Origin: Dokdonella sp.
GTDB lineage: Bacteria; Pseudomonadota; Gammaproteobacteria; Xanthomonadales; Rhodanobacteraceae
NCBI GenBank assembly: GCA_023228465.1
Contig: JALOBC010000014.1
Location: 18,885 to 82,884, forward strand
Direction: 5' to 3'
Length of the DNA: 64,000 bases
The translations under genes and the position numbers were made by a program. Shown here piece by piece: positions 1 through 8,976 of the stretch. Each line of letters opens with the position of its first letter. Position 1 is the stretch's first letter. A model generated the notes under the pieces. It was not told the origin of the DNA and searched no databases. It saw only the letters and a list, made by a program, of their open reading frames with translations.

Positions 1-539
1 CGGCCGCCGACGATGCGGTCAATTACGGGGCCATCGGTGCGGTCATCGGCCACGAGATCAGCCACAGCTTCGACAATACCGGCGCCCTGTTCGATGAGAC
101 CGGCAAGCTGGAGAACTGGTGGACCCCGCAGGACCTCGAGCACTTCGAAGCCGCCGGCAAGGCACTCGTCGCACAGTACGATACCTACCGGCCCTTCCCC
201 GACCTCGCCGTCAATGGCGAACTGACCCTGGGCGAAAACATCGCCGACGTGGCCGGCCTGGCGACGGCGCTTGACGCCTACCGGATTGCCCACCCGGGGC
301 CTGGCCAGGCGCTGGACGCCTTCAGTCCCGAGCAGCGCTTCTTCCTCGGCTGGGCCCAGGCCTGGCGCAGCAAGATGCGCGAGCCGGCGCTGCGCAACCG
401 CATCCTCACCAACGTGCACGCACCCGGGCACTACCGCGCGCTCACCGTGCGCAACCTGGATGCCTGGTACCCGGCCTTCGAGGTACAGCAGGAACAGGAC
501 CTGTACCTGGTGCCGGAGCAGCGGGTAAGGATCTGGTAA
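1..539 (+). CDS. M13 family zinc metallopeptidase, C-terminal part (5' end outside window)
   Basis: This is the last ~178 codons of a neprilysin/PepO-type (M13) endopeptidase; reading starts at base 3. The sequence shows the zinc motif HEISH at bases 51-65 and the downstream GENIAD at 231-248, which supplies the third zinc ligand (Glu) and the Asp partner. The protein ends in the family-typical VRIW. In this family the enzyme is secreted or envelope-anchored and cleaves oligopeptides; here the signal sequence lies outside the window, so localisation is inferred. It is followed 66 nt later by an unrelated reductase on the same strand. Confidence in the family is high; the substrate is unknown. 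Confidence 0.93.
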   Translation, partial: AADDAVNYGAIGAVIGHEISHSFDNTGALFDETGKLENWWTPQDLEHFEAAGKALVAQYDTYRPFPDLAVNGELTLGENIADVAGLATALDAYRIAHPGPGQALDAFSPEQRFFLGWAQAWRSKMREPALRNRILTNVHAPGHYRALTVRNLDAWYPAFEVQQEQDLYLVPEQRVRIW

Positions 540-605
540 CCACGAAGCCGCAAGCGTTGCCGCGGCTTGCGGCATCATGCAGCCGCGCGGCGCAGGAGAC
601 GGGTG

Positions 606-1334
606 ATGCAGCAGGCACGGCGCGCCCTGGTCACGGGCGGCAGCGGGGACATCGGCGGCGCGATCGCGCGCACGCTGGCGGCGGCAGGTTGCGAAGTGCT
701 GGTGCATGCGCACAGCCAGCTCGCGCGCGCCGAGGCCGTGGCCGCCGCGATCCAGGCCGCGGGCGGGGCGGCACGCGCCTTCGCCTTCGATCTGGCCGAC
801 GGCGCGGCCACGCGCGCGGCACTGGCGGCGGAACTGCAGGCCGGCCCCATCCACGTGCTGGTACACAACGCCGGCATCCACGACGACGCGCCCCTCGCCG
901 GCATGCGCGAGGATCAGTGGCGGCGCGTGATCGACGTGTCCGTGCACGGCTTCTTCCACGTCACCCAGCCGCTGCTGCTGGCCATGGCGCGAGCGCGCTT
1001 CGGGCGTATCGTCAGCCTGTCCTCGGTCGCCGCCGTGCTGGGCAACCGCGGCCAGGCGAACTACGCGGCAGCAAAATCCGCCCTGCATGGCGCAACCCGG
1101 TCACTGGCCCGCGAGATGGCCTCGCGCGGCATCACCGCCAACGTGGTGGCACCCGGCGTGATCGCCGGGCGCATGAGCGAGGCCGCCTTCGATGCCGCCA
1201 CGGTCAAGGCGCTGGTACCGGCCGGCCGGATGGGCACGCCGCAGGAGGTCGCGGCGCTGGTCGCCTTCCTGTGCTCGGACGCTGCCGGCTACATCAACGG
1301 CCAGGTCATCGGCATCAACGGCGGCATGGCCTGA
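606..1334 (+). CDS. FabG-like 3-oxoacyl-ACP reductase (SDR family)
   Basis: A 242-residue classical short-chain dehydrogenase/reductase, most like 3-oxoacyl-ACP reductases that reduce beta-ketoacyl thioesters with NADPH in the cytosol. Visible features are the cofactor loop TGGSGDIG (residues 10-17), the HNAG motif (N88) and the catalytic Ser plus Y153xxxK157. The start at 606 is chosen because AGGAG lies 7 nt upstream and the cofactor fold begins right after; an in-frame ATG at 567 would add an Arg-rich tail. Its stop TGA abuts the stop of the convergent glycosyltransferase with no gap. The neighbouring ketosynthase pair suggests a role in aryl-polyene chain elongation rather than primary fatty acid synthesis. 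That role is inference. Confidence 0.88.
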   Translation: MQQARRALVTGGSGDIGGAIARTLAAAGCEVLVHAHSQLARAEAVAAAIQAAGGAARAFAFDLADGAATRAALAAELQAGPIHVLVHNAGIHDDAPLAGMREDQWRRVIDVSVHGFFHVTQPLLLAMARARFGRIVSLSSVAAVLGNRGQANYAAAKSALHGATRSLAREMASRGITANVVAPGVIAGRMSEAAFDAATVKALVPAGRMGTPQEVAALVAFLCSDAAGYINGQVIGINGGMA

Positions 1335-2099
1335 TCAAGCCGGTGGATCGAACACCAGCGGCGGCGCGGCGTGCGAGCGACGGTAGCTGTCGATCACGTG
1401 GCCGTAATGCACCACGCGCCGGATCGTGTACCAGGTGATGCGGGTCACGTCGCGCACCGGGCGGAAGTGGCTGCCACGGAACTCGCCGTGATAGCGCGAA
1501 TCGATCGGCACCGAGACCACGCCCAGCCCGGCCTCGCGCGTGGCGGCGATCAGCAGCGCGGCCTCGAACACGAAATCGTTCACGCCGGTGGCCGCCAGCG
1601 CCAGCTCCAGGGCGGCCTGCGGGTAATAGCGCTGGCCGCTCTGGGTATCGGCCACCGGGATGCCGCAACCCCAGGAGATGCCCCAGTCGGCCACCGCGTT
1701 GGCACGCCGGCGCGCCGCCGGCTGGTTGTGCCGGTTGCGGATGCGCGCGCCGATGACGATGTGCTGCGGATACGCGCGCGCCGCGGCGAGCAGGCGCGGA
1801 ATGTCGGCGGCCTGGTGCTGGCCATCCCCGTCCATGCTGATGACGGCGTCGAAGCCCAGTTCGCGTGCCTTGCGGAAGCCATCGCGCAGCGCCTGCCCCT
1901 TGCCCAGCGGACGCGGGTGGCGGATGAGGGTGAGCGGCAGGCCTTCGAGGCAGGCCAGCGTGCGGTCGCTGGACCCGTCATCGACGACGATCACGTCGGG
2001 GCACTCGGCCAACACCGCTTCGACCACTGCGCGGATCGCGCGCTCCTCGTTCAAGGCCGGAATCACCACCGCCACGCGTGCGCGATCACCGGCGCTCAT
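1335..2099 (-). CDS. GT2 family glycosyltransferase (DPM1-like), aryl-polyene-type locus
   Basis: A 254-residue GT-A fold family 2 glycosyltransferase. It shows VVIPALNE near the N terminus, VDDGSSD at about residues 37-43 and the metal/nucleotide-binding DGDGQH. There is no membrane segment, so it is probably cytosolic or peripheral. The ATG overlaps the stop of the upstream ketosynthase-like gene as ATGA, so translation is probably coupled. Similar glycosyltransferases sit in aryl-polyene/xanthomonadin clusters, where one is presumed to link the polyene to its lipid anchor. The donor and acceptor here are unknown. An alternative is a stand-alone prenyl-phosphate glycosyltransferase, but the overlap with the ketosynthase gene argues for the polyene context. 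Confidence 0.85.
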   Translation of the reverse strand: MSAGDRARVAVVIPALNEERAIRAVVEAVLAECPDVIVVDDGSSDRTLACLEGLPLTLIRHPRPLGKGQALRDGFRKARELGFDAVISMDGDGQHQAADIPRLLAAARAYPQHIVIGARIRNRHNQPAARRRANAVADWGISWGCGIPVADTQSGQRYYPQAALELALAATGVNDFVFEAALLIAATREAGLGVVSVPIDSRYHGEFRGSHFRPVRDVTRITWYTIRRVVHYGHVIDSYRRSHAAPPLVFDPPA

Positions 2100-2863
2100 G
2101 GCGACACCGTCACGTCGAGCCGCGCGGCTGCGCCGGCTGGCAGGGCGATCTCGCGTGTGACGCCGCAGGCGAGCGCCGCAAGCAGCTGGCGCGGCAGCGC
2201 GATCGGTTCGGCCGGTGCCGGGAGGGCCGCGCCGCTGGCGTGGCGCACGCGCAGCGTCACCCCCGTCGCCGCTGCGCCGGGCGGCACCAGCACCAGCGCC
2301 AGGCCATGCGCCATGCTGGTTGGCAGCACGCGCGCCAGCGCACCCCCGCCGTCGATGTCGCAGGCCACCATCAGCACCGGGCGCTGCTCGGCCAGGCATT
2401 CGCTTGCCGCTTCCAGCAGGCCGCTGGCGAGGCTGCCGTGCCAGGCGCTGAGCGCCGTGGAGGCGGCCTGGCAGCCGGTGGCGATGGTCCAGTAGCCCAC
2501 GGCGGCATTCAGCACGGAGTTGTGGAAGCGGGTCGGCGACAGCTCCAGTGGATGGTCCGCCAGCGTGGTGCACAGGTCGTCGGTGATGTCGAGGTCGCCA
2601 TGCATGGAAGCGTACACGCACGGCAGGGCGGCCGGGTCCTGGCCGGCCATGCTGCAGGCCTGCCCGGCCACCTCGCAGGCGATGCGCACCGCCAGCGGCG
2701 CGCGGCGGCGTTCATTGGGCGCCAGGCGCCTGGCTGCCGGCGTGGGCGCTCCGTCCGTGGGCCAGGGCAGGTCGGCGCTCAGCAGGTGCGCCGCGCTGGG
2801 CCAGTTCGGTACGCCGGGCGCCCACCAGCCGATGCCGGCGACCTGGGCGAGGAGGGTTGCCAT
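2096..2863 (-). CDS. Beta-ketoacyl synthase-like chain-length-factor protein (PF13723 type)
   Basis: A 255-residue protein matching only the N-terminal half of a ketosynthase, as in the 'beta-ketoacyl synthase-like N-terminal' proteins of aryl-polyene clusters. The elbow region around C131 (ATGCQAAST) is recognisable, but the C-terminal thiolase-fold half with both active-site histidines is absent, so it should not condense on its own. From the family I infer a partner or chain-length factor for the full ketosynthase whose gene ends only 2 nt upstream. The start at 2863 gives MATLLAQ and a normal N-terminal strand. The gene overlaps the glycosyltransferase start by 4 nt. It is not a truncation artefact: this length is usual for the family. 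Confidence 0.85.
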   Translation of the reverse strand: MATLLAQVAGIGWWAPGVPNWPSAAHLLSADLPWPTDGAPTPAARRLAPNERRRAPLAVRIACEVAGQACSMAGQDPAALPCVYASMHGDLDITDDLCTTLADHPLELSPTRFHNSVLNAAVGYWTIATGCQAASTALSAWHGSLASGLLEAASECLAEQRPVLMVACDIDGGGALARVLPTSMAHGLALVLVPPGAAATGVTLRVRHASGAALPAPAEPIALPRQLLAALACGVTREIALPAGAAARLDVTVSP

Positions 2864-2865
2864 GG

Positions 2866-4065
2866 TCAGGGGCGGGCTCCGTGTGCGAAGGCGAGGATGC
2901 AATTGTTGCCGCCGAAGCCAAAGGAATGGCTGAGCGCGATACGCAGTGCGCGATCCTCGTTGTCCAGCGCGAACTGTGGCCCACAGGCCGGGTCCAGCGT
3001 GCTGGTATTGAGCGTGCCAGGCACCAGCCCCGCCTGCAGTGCGAGCACGGTCAGGACGGCCTCGAGGATGCCGGCCGCGCCCAGCGTATGGCCGGTCCAG
3101 CCCTTGGTGGAACTGACCCGCGTCGTGGCCGGGAACAGATCGCCGACCACGGCCGCCTCCACCGCGTCGTTCTTCAGTGTGGCGGTGCCGTGCAGGTTGA
3201 TGTAATCCACCTGCGAGGGCGCGAGGCCGCTGCGCGCGAGCGCCTCGTCGAGCGCCAGCCTTGCGCCGGCACCCTGCGGATGCGGCGTGGACATGTGCCA
3301 GGCATCGGAGGTCTCGCCATAGCCGAGCAGGCGCGGCGCGTCCAGATCCTCGCCATCACGTTCGAGCAGGGCGAACCCGGCCGCCTCGCCGATCGAGATG
3401 CCGCAGCGCGCCGCATCGAAAGGCTGGCAGGGACGCGGCGCGACCAGTTCCAGCGCATTGAAGCCGAACAGCACGCTGCCGCACAGTGAATCGACGCCGG
3501 CCAGAATGGCCGCGTCAACCACGCCGAGGCGGATCAGGCGCTCGGCCTGGGCAAAGATCTTGGCGCTCGACGAGCAGGCCGTGGACACCGTCAGGCACGG
3601 GCCGCGCGTGCCGAGCACGGCCTGCAGGAACAGGCCGGCCGAGTGCAGCGTATGCAGGTGCGGATGGGCCAGGTGCGCGGGAAAGCGGCCGTCCTCCAGG
3701 CACCGGTAGGCTTCTTCGGTGGCGCCGATGCTGGCCGTGGAGGTGGCGACGATGAGCGCCACGCGCTCCGCGCCGTAGCGGGCGATGGCCGCGTGCGCCG
3801 CATCGAGGAAGCCATCCCCGCCCAGGCCGAGCCAGGCCAGGCGATTGTTGCGGCAATCGAAGGGGCGCCACGGCGCCGGCAGCGGCGCCTCCTCGAGGCC
3901 GGCGACGCGGCCGATCGCGCATTCCAGCGGCACCGCGGTGAAGTCGTTGTGGCGCAGGCCGCTGCGCCGCTGGCGCAGGCCGTCCAGCTGGGCGGCGCAG
4001 CCGCGGCCCAGTGCCGAGGTGGCAGTAAACGCGGTAATGGCGAGGGCGGGAATGCGATGGGGCAC
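2866..4065 (-). CDS. Beta-ketoacyl-ACP synthase, FabF-like, aryl-polyene KS
   Basis: A complete 399-residue condensing enzyme with the KAS II triad: nucleophile C164 in STACSSS, H292 in LHGTAT and H326 in GHTLGAAG, with K321 preceding. It catalyses decarboxylative condensation of malonyl-ACP with an acyl-ACP. The paired half-length ketosynthase (2 nt downstream), the glycosyltransferase and the convergent FabG are the arrangement seen in aryl-polyene and xanthomonadin clusters, so a polyene pigment role is more likely than primary lipid synthesis. It is the first gene of a leftward operon, divergent from hemF across a 108-nt gap that should contain its promoter. No ACP or dehydratase gene is nearby. 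Confidence 0.9.
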   Translation of the reverse strand: MPHRIPALAITAFTATSALGRGCAAQLDGLRQRRSGLRHNDFTAVPLECAIGRVAGLEEAPLPAPWRPFDCRNNRLAWLGLGGDGFLDAAHAAIARYGAERVALIVATSTASIGATEEAYRCLEDGRFPAHLAHPHLHTLHSAGLFLQAVLGTRGPCLTVSTACSSSAKIFAQAERLIRLGVVDAAILAGVDSLCGSVLFGFNALELVAPRPCQPFDAARCGISIGEAAGFALLERDGEDLDAPRLLGYGETSDAWHMSTPHPQGAGARLALDEALARSGLAPSQVDYINLHGTATLKNDAVEAAVVGDLFPATTRVSSTKGWTGHTLGAAGILEAVLTVLALQAGLVPGTLNTSTLDPACGPQFALDNEDRALRIALSHSFGFGGNNCILAFAHGARP

Positions 4066-4143
4066 GGCGGGACGTCAGTGGGCGCGTGCCGGATTATGGC
4101 ATGGCCTTGCCGCGCGTCCGCCGGCCAGCCACGCGGCTGCTAG

Positions 4144-5148
<1,005 letters not shown>

Positions 5149-5152
5149 ACGC

Positions 5153-5647
5153 TCATTTCCACTCATAGAGCGTGTAGTACACCGGCGCGATCGGACCCTC
5201 GTTGGGGTTGCGCATCAGGCGCCCGTCCGGGCCGTCGGCGTAGAAGGTCTGCGTGGGGCCGCGCTGCGGATGGATCTTGATCATCCACAGGTGACCGTTC
5301 TGGCGGTACTCCTCGATGGTGTCCTTGCCCTGGGTGCGCGTGGTGACCTGGCTGGCGGCCACGCGCGCCTGGCTTTCGGCGGCATCGCGCGAGGCCTTGT
5401 CGCGCACCAGGCGCGCATCCGGCGGCGGCAGGGGCGCCAGCGGATCGGTCGCCGCGTCGGCGGCGGGTTCGCTGGCCGTTGCCGCGGCGGGCGGGTTCAC
5501 TGGTGCGTTGACGCCCGGATCGTCCAGTCCCGGCGGCGGCGGGATCTCGGCGCGCGCAGGTCGTGGCGGGTCGGCGGCAATGACACTGGCGCAGCCAAGG
5601 CCGGCGACGATGGCAAGGATCAGCAACAGGCGCGAGGTCGGGTTCAT
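5153..5647 (-). CDS. DUF2782 family secreted/periplasmic protein
   Basis: A 164-residue protein with a signal peptide (hydrophobic LLLILAIVAGLG followed by a likely cleavage after ASVIA). A long Pro/Ala-rich linker (about residues 25-75) follows, then a compact conserved C-terminal domain containing TIEEYRQNGHLWMIKIHP and PVYYTLYEWK. That C-terminal domain matches DUF2782, a small family of unknown function found in Pseudomonas and Xanthomonas relatives, often beside polA as here. The gene is divergent from polA across 128 nt and convergent with hemF. No enzymatic residues are evident. It is likely periplasmic; its function is unknown. Confidence 0.82.
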   Translation of the reverse strand: MNPTSRLLLILAIVAGLGCASVIAADPPRPARAEIPPPPGLDDPGVNAPVNPPAAATASEPAADAATDPLAPLPPPDARLVRDKASRDAAESQARVAASQVTTRTQGKDTIEEYRQNGHLWMIKIHPQRGPTQTFYADGPDGRLMRNPNEGPIAPVYYTLYEWK

Positions 5648-5775
5648 CGTGGCATCTCCGTGACGGCTGCCAGCCTAGCAGAGCGCGCCCCCGGGTGGGC
5701 ATGTGCGACGGTGCGTCGTTGCAATGGGCTCAGGCGCGCGCCAAGCTGCCGATTCAGCCCTCCGACCCTGCCGCC

Positions 5776-8499
5776 ATGTCCAGCGCCCGTCCGCAGCTCG
5801 TCCTCATCGACGGTTCTTCCTACCTCTACCGCGCCTTCCACGCCCTGCCGCCGCTCAGCAACGCGGCCGGCGAGCCGACCGGGGCGCTGTTTGGCGTGGT
5901 GCAGATGCTGCGCGCGATCCTCAAGGAAGCGCCCACCTATGTCGCCTTCGTGCAGGATGCGCCCGGCCCGACCTTCCGCGATGCCCTGTACCCCGACTAC
6001 AAGGCAACGCGCGCGCCGATGCCGGAGGACCTGCGCGCGCAGGTCGAGCCGATGCTGGCCATCGTCGCCGCGCTCGGCATTCCGATCCTGCGTGTGCCCG
6101 GCGTCGAGGCGGACGATGTCATCGGCACCCTGGCCACGCAGGCGGCCGCGGCGGACATCGAGGTGCGCATTTCGACCAGCGACAAGGATTTCGCCCAGCT
6201 GGTGCGCCCGGGCATCACCCTGGTCAACACCATGACGCACACCACCACCGACGCGGCCGGCGTGATGGAGAAGTTCGGCGTGCACCCGCAGCAGATCGTG
6301 GACTACCTCGCGCTCATGGGCGACAGCGTGGACAACATCCCCGGCGTGGACAAGTGCGGACCCAAGACCGCGGCCAAGTGGCTGGCGGCCTGGGGTGATC
6401 TCGATACGGTCATGGCCCGGGCCGACGAATTCCCGGGCAAGCTCGGCGAGAACCTGCGCAAGGCCCTGCCGCACCTGCCGCTGTCACGCGAACTGGCCAC
6501 CATCAGGACCGACGTGGCGCTGGATCTCGCGCCGACCGACCTCGCCCTGCGCGAGCGCGATACGGAGACGCTGCGCACGCTCTATCGCCGCTACCAGTTC
6601 AATGCCGCACTGAAGGAACTCGACGCCGGCGAGGCGGTGGCGCCGGCACCTGCGGCAGCGGTCGCCACGCCCGCCTCCGCGGGCGAGGCGCCCCGGCCCG
6701 GCGAATACGAGCTGGTCACCACGCCGGCGGCGCTGGAGGCCTGGCTGGCGCGCCTGCGCACGGCGCCGCTCATCGCCTTCGATACCGAAACCACCTCGCT
6801 CGACCCGCTGCGCGCCGAGCTGGTGGGGCTGTCCTTCGCGGTCGAGGCCGAGCGCGCCTGCTACATCCCGGTCGGGCATGCCTATCCGGGTGTGCCGGCG
6901 CAGCTGCCGCGGGCCGACGTGCTGGCGGCACTGGCACCGATCCTGGAAGACCCCGAGCGTCCCAAGCTTGGCCAGAATGCAAAATACGACCTGCACGTGC
7001 TGGCCGGCGCCGGCATCCAGGTGCGCGGCATCGCGCACGACACCCTGCTCCAATCCTACGTGCTGCATTCGACCTGGCGGCACGACATGGACAGCCAGGC
7101 CAGGCGCATGCTGGGCTATGACACCCTGCGCTATGAGGAAGTCGCCGGCAAGGGTGCCAAACAGATTCCGTTTGCCGCGGTCGACCTGGCCACCGCCTGC
7201 CGCTACGCGGCCGAGGACGCCGACATCACCCTGCGCCTGCACCACGCACAATGGCCGGCCTTCACCCACGAGCCCGGCTTGCGCCACGTGTACGAGGCGA
7301 TCGAGCTGCCGCTGCTGCCGGTGCTGGCGCGCATGGAGCGGCGTGGCGTGCTGATCGATGCGGCCGCACTCAAGCGCCAGAGCCAGGAGCTGGCCGTGCG
7401 CATGCAGGCCCTGACCGAGCAGGCCCACGACCTGGCCGGCCGCCCGTTCAGCCTGGACTCGCCCCGCCAGCTGGGTGCGCTCCTGTTCGACGAACTCGGC
7501 CTGCGGGTGGCGGTGAAGACGCCGGGCGGCCAGCCTTCGACCAACGAGGAGGCGCTGGAAGCCATTGCCGACGAGCATGCACTGCCGCGGGTCATCCTCG
7601 ATTACCGCAGCCTGGCCAAGCTGCGCAGCACCTACACCGAAAAGCTGGCCGACCTGGTCGATGCCCAGGGGCGCGTGCACACCAGCTACGGGCAGGCAAT
7701 TGCCGCCACCGGGCGACTGTCCTCGTCCGATCCCAACCTGCAGAACATTCCGGTGCGCACCGATGAGGGCCGGCGCATCCGCCAGGCCTTCGTGGCGCCT
7801 GCGGGCTGGCGCATCGTGGCCGCCGACTATTCGCAGATCGAGCTGCGCATCATGGCCCACCTGTCGGGCGACCCCGGCCTGCTGGCCGCCTTCCACGGTG
7901 GCCAGGACGTGCACCGCGCCACGGCGGCGGAAGTATTCGACGTGCCGCACGCGCAGGTCGATGCGCACCAGCGGCGCGCCGCCAAGGCGATCAACTTCGG
8001 CCTCATGTACGGCATGAGCGCCTTTGGCCTGGCGCGCCAGATCGGCGTTTCACGCGGCGAAGCGCAGGAATACATCGCGCGCTACTTCAACCGCTATCCG
8101 GGCGTGCGCGATTTCATGGAGCGCATCCGCGGCCAGGCCCACGCGCAGGGCTACGTCGAAACCCTGTTTGGCCGCCGCCTGTACCTGGATCACATCAATT
8201 CGCGCAATGCGGCGCAGCGCGCCGGCGCCGAGCGGGCCGCCATCAACGCGCCCATGCAGGGCAGCGCCGCGGACATCATCAAGCGCGCCATGATTGCCGT
8301 CGATGCATGGCTGGCGGATCAGGACACGTGCGCCCACATGCTGCTGCAGGTGCACGACGAACTGGTGTTCGAGGTACGTGCCGACGCGGTCGATGCCATC
8401 GTCGCCGGCGTGCGCGAGCGCATGGCCGCCGCCGCCGAACTGCAGGTGCCGCTGGTGGTCGATATCGGTACCGGGGCGAACTGGGACGAGGCGCATTGA
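5776..8499 (+). CDS. polA: DNA polymerase I
   Basis: A full-length 907-residue PolA. It has an N-terminal 5'-3' exonuclease (about 1-290, with GVEADDVIGTLA and STSDKDFAQL). The proofreading 3'-5' exonuclease is intact (FDTETTSLD, NAKYDLHVL and the YAAEDADITL motif). The C-terminal polymerase domain carries DYSQIELR, the O-helix RRAAKAINFGLMYG and QVHDELVFE. It fills gaps and removes RNA primers in replication and repair. The ATG at 5776 is taken because MSSARPQLVLIDGSSYLYR is the family N terminus. About 140 nt downstream lies an sX13-like sRNA, a position comparable to Spot 42 after polA in enterics. Confidence 0.98.
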   Translation: MSSARPQLVLIDGSSYLYRAFHALPPLSNAAGEPTGALFGVVQMLRAILKEAPTYVAFVQDAPGPTFRDALYPDYKATRAPMPEDLRAQVEPMLAIVAALGIPILRVPGVEADDVIGTLATQAAAADIEVRISTSDKDFAQLVRPGITLVNTMTHTTTDAAGVMEKFGVHPQQIVDYLALMGDSVDNIPGVDKCGPKTAAKWLAAWGDLDTVMARADEFPGKLGENLRKALPHLPLSRELATIRTDVALDLAPTDLALRERDTETLRTLYRRYQFNAALKELDAGEAVAPAPAAAVATPASAGEAPRPGEYELVTTPAALEAWLARLRTAPLIAFDTETTSLDPLRAELVGLSFAVEAERACYIPVGHAYPGVPAQLPRADVLAALAPILEDPERPKLGQNAKYDLHVLAGAGIQVRGIAHDTLLQSYVLHSTWRHDMDSQARRMLGYDTLRYEEVAGKGAKQIPFAAVDLATACRYAAEDADITLRLHHAQWPAFTHEPGLRHVYEAIELPLLPVLARMERRGVLIDAAALKRQSQELAVRMQALTEQAHDLAGRPFSLDSPRQLGALLFDELGLRVAVKTPGGQPSTNEEALEAIADEHALPRVILDYRSLAKLRSTYTEKLADLVDAQGRVHTSYGQAIAATGRLSSSDPNLQNIPVRTDEGRRIRQAFVAPAGWRIVAADYSQIELRIMAHLSGDPGLLAAFHGGQDVHRATAAEVFDVPHAQVDAHQRRAAKAINFGLMYGMSAFGLARQIGVSRGEAQEYIARYFNRYPGVRDFMERIRGQAHAQGYVETLFGRRLYLDHINSRNAAQRAGAERAAINAPMQGSAADIIKRAMIAVDAWLADQDTCAHMLLQVHDELVFEVRADAVDAIVAGVRERMAAAAELQVPLVVDIGTGANWDEAH

Positions 8500-8626
8500 G
8501 GCCCATGATGGCGCGCGGCGGCGCGCAACCCGGATCGGTGCGGGTCGGTCCGGTGAACGCCAGATAAACAGCGCCGGGAAGCCACTGGAAACTTTCTCGC
8601 CCAATCCCGATCTATGTCGTCGGGCG

Positions 8627-8742
8627 CACGCAACGGCGCCCCGGTTCACTCACCTCCCTGAGTGCAACCCGCGAAGGCCGGTCCCTCCCCAGACCGGTTT
8701 TCCCGCCCCGAGGGCTCCCCCTGGCCCTCGGGGCATTTTTTT
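8627..8742 (+). ncRNA. sX13-like small RNA with three C-rich hairpin loops
   Basis: Three consecutive hairpins are visible. The first is CACTCA/TGAGTG (8647-8652/8659-8664) with loop CCTCCC, extended by GGTT/AACC. The second is CCGGTC/GACCGG (8678-8683/8692-8697) with loop CCTCCCCA. The third is the terminator (8706-8733) with a C-rich loop, followed by a run of seven T. Xanthomonas sX13 is a ~115-nt RNA next to polA whose C-rich loops pair with G-rich ribosome-binding regions; position and architecture match here. The 3' end is firm; the 5' end is set only from the expected ~115-nt length, as no convincing promoter was found. The stretch from 8743 to 8976 shows no gene or clear element. Confidence 0.72.
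8706..8742 (+). terminator. Rho-independent terminator of the sX13-like RNA
   Basis: Perfect 9-bp stem CCCCGAGGG (8706-8714) / CCCTCGGGG (8725-8733) with a 10-nt C-rich loop, followed by CA and seven T. This is the strongest intrinsic terminator in the window. It serves as the third hairpin of the sRNA and would also stop read-through from polA. Confidence 0.93.
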
Positions 8743-8976
8743 GTGGGTGATTTTTGCGATCCGTCCGGGATCGCTGGCGTCTGGCGGGCTTGCGGCAAGC
8801 AGGCTGGGTGTTGCCTTCGTTTGAATCCACTCCCGGCCGTCCGTGGCCGGACTGTCAGGGTGAAGCACGGCTTCGGGTGGGGGGCAGCCGGCGGCGGGAA
8901 AGCGATTGGGCACGGTGCTTCCCGGGAACCGCTGCCTTCCGATGCGCATCCACCGTGCCCGGCCGAACCGGCCAGG

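Noticed and set aside
606-4065. Complete aryl-polyene biosynthetic gene cluster
   Set aside because: Only four enzymes are present; ACPs, dehydratases, acyltransferase and exporter are not in the window.
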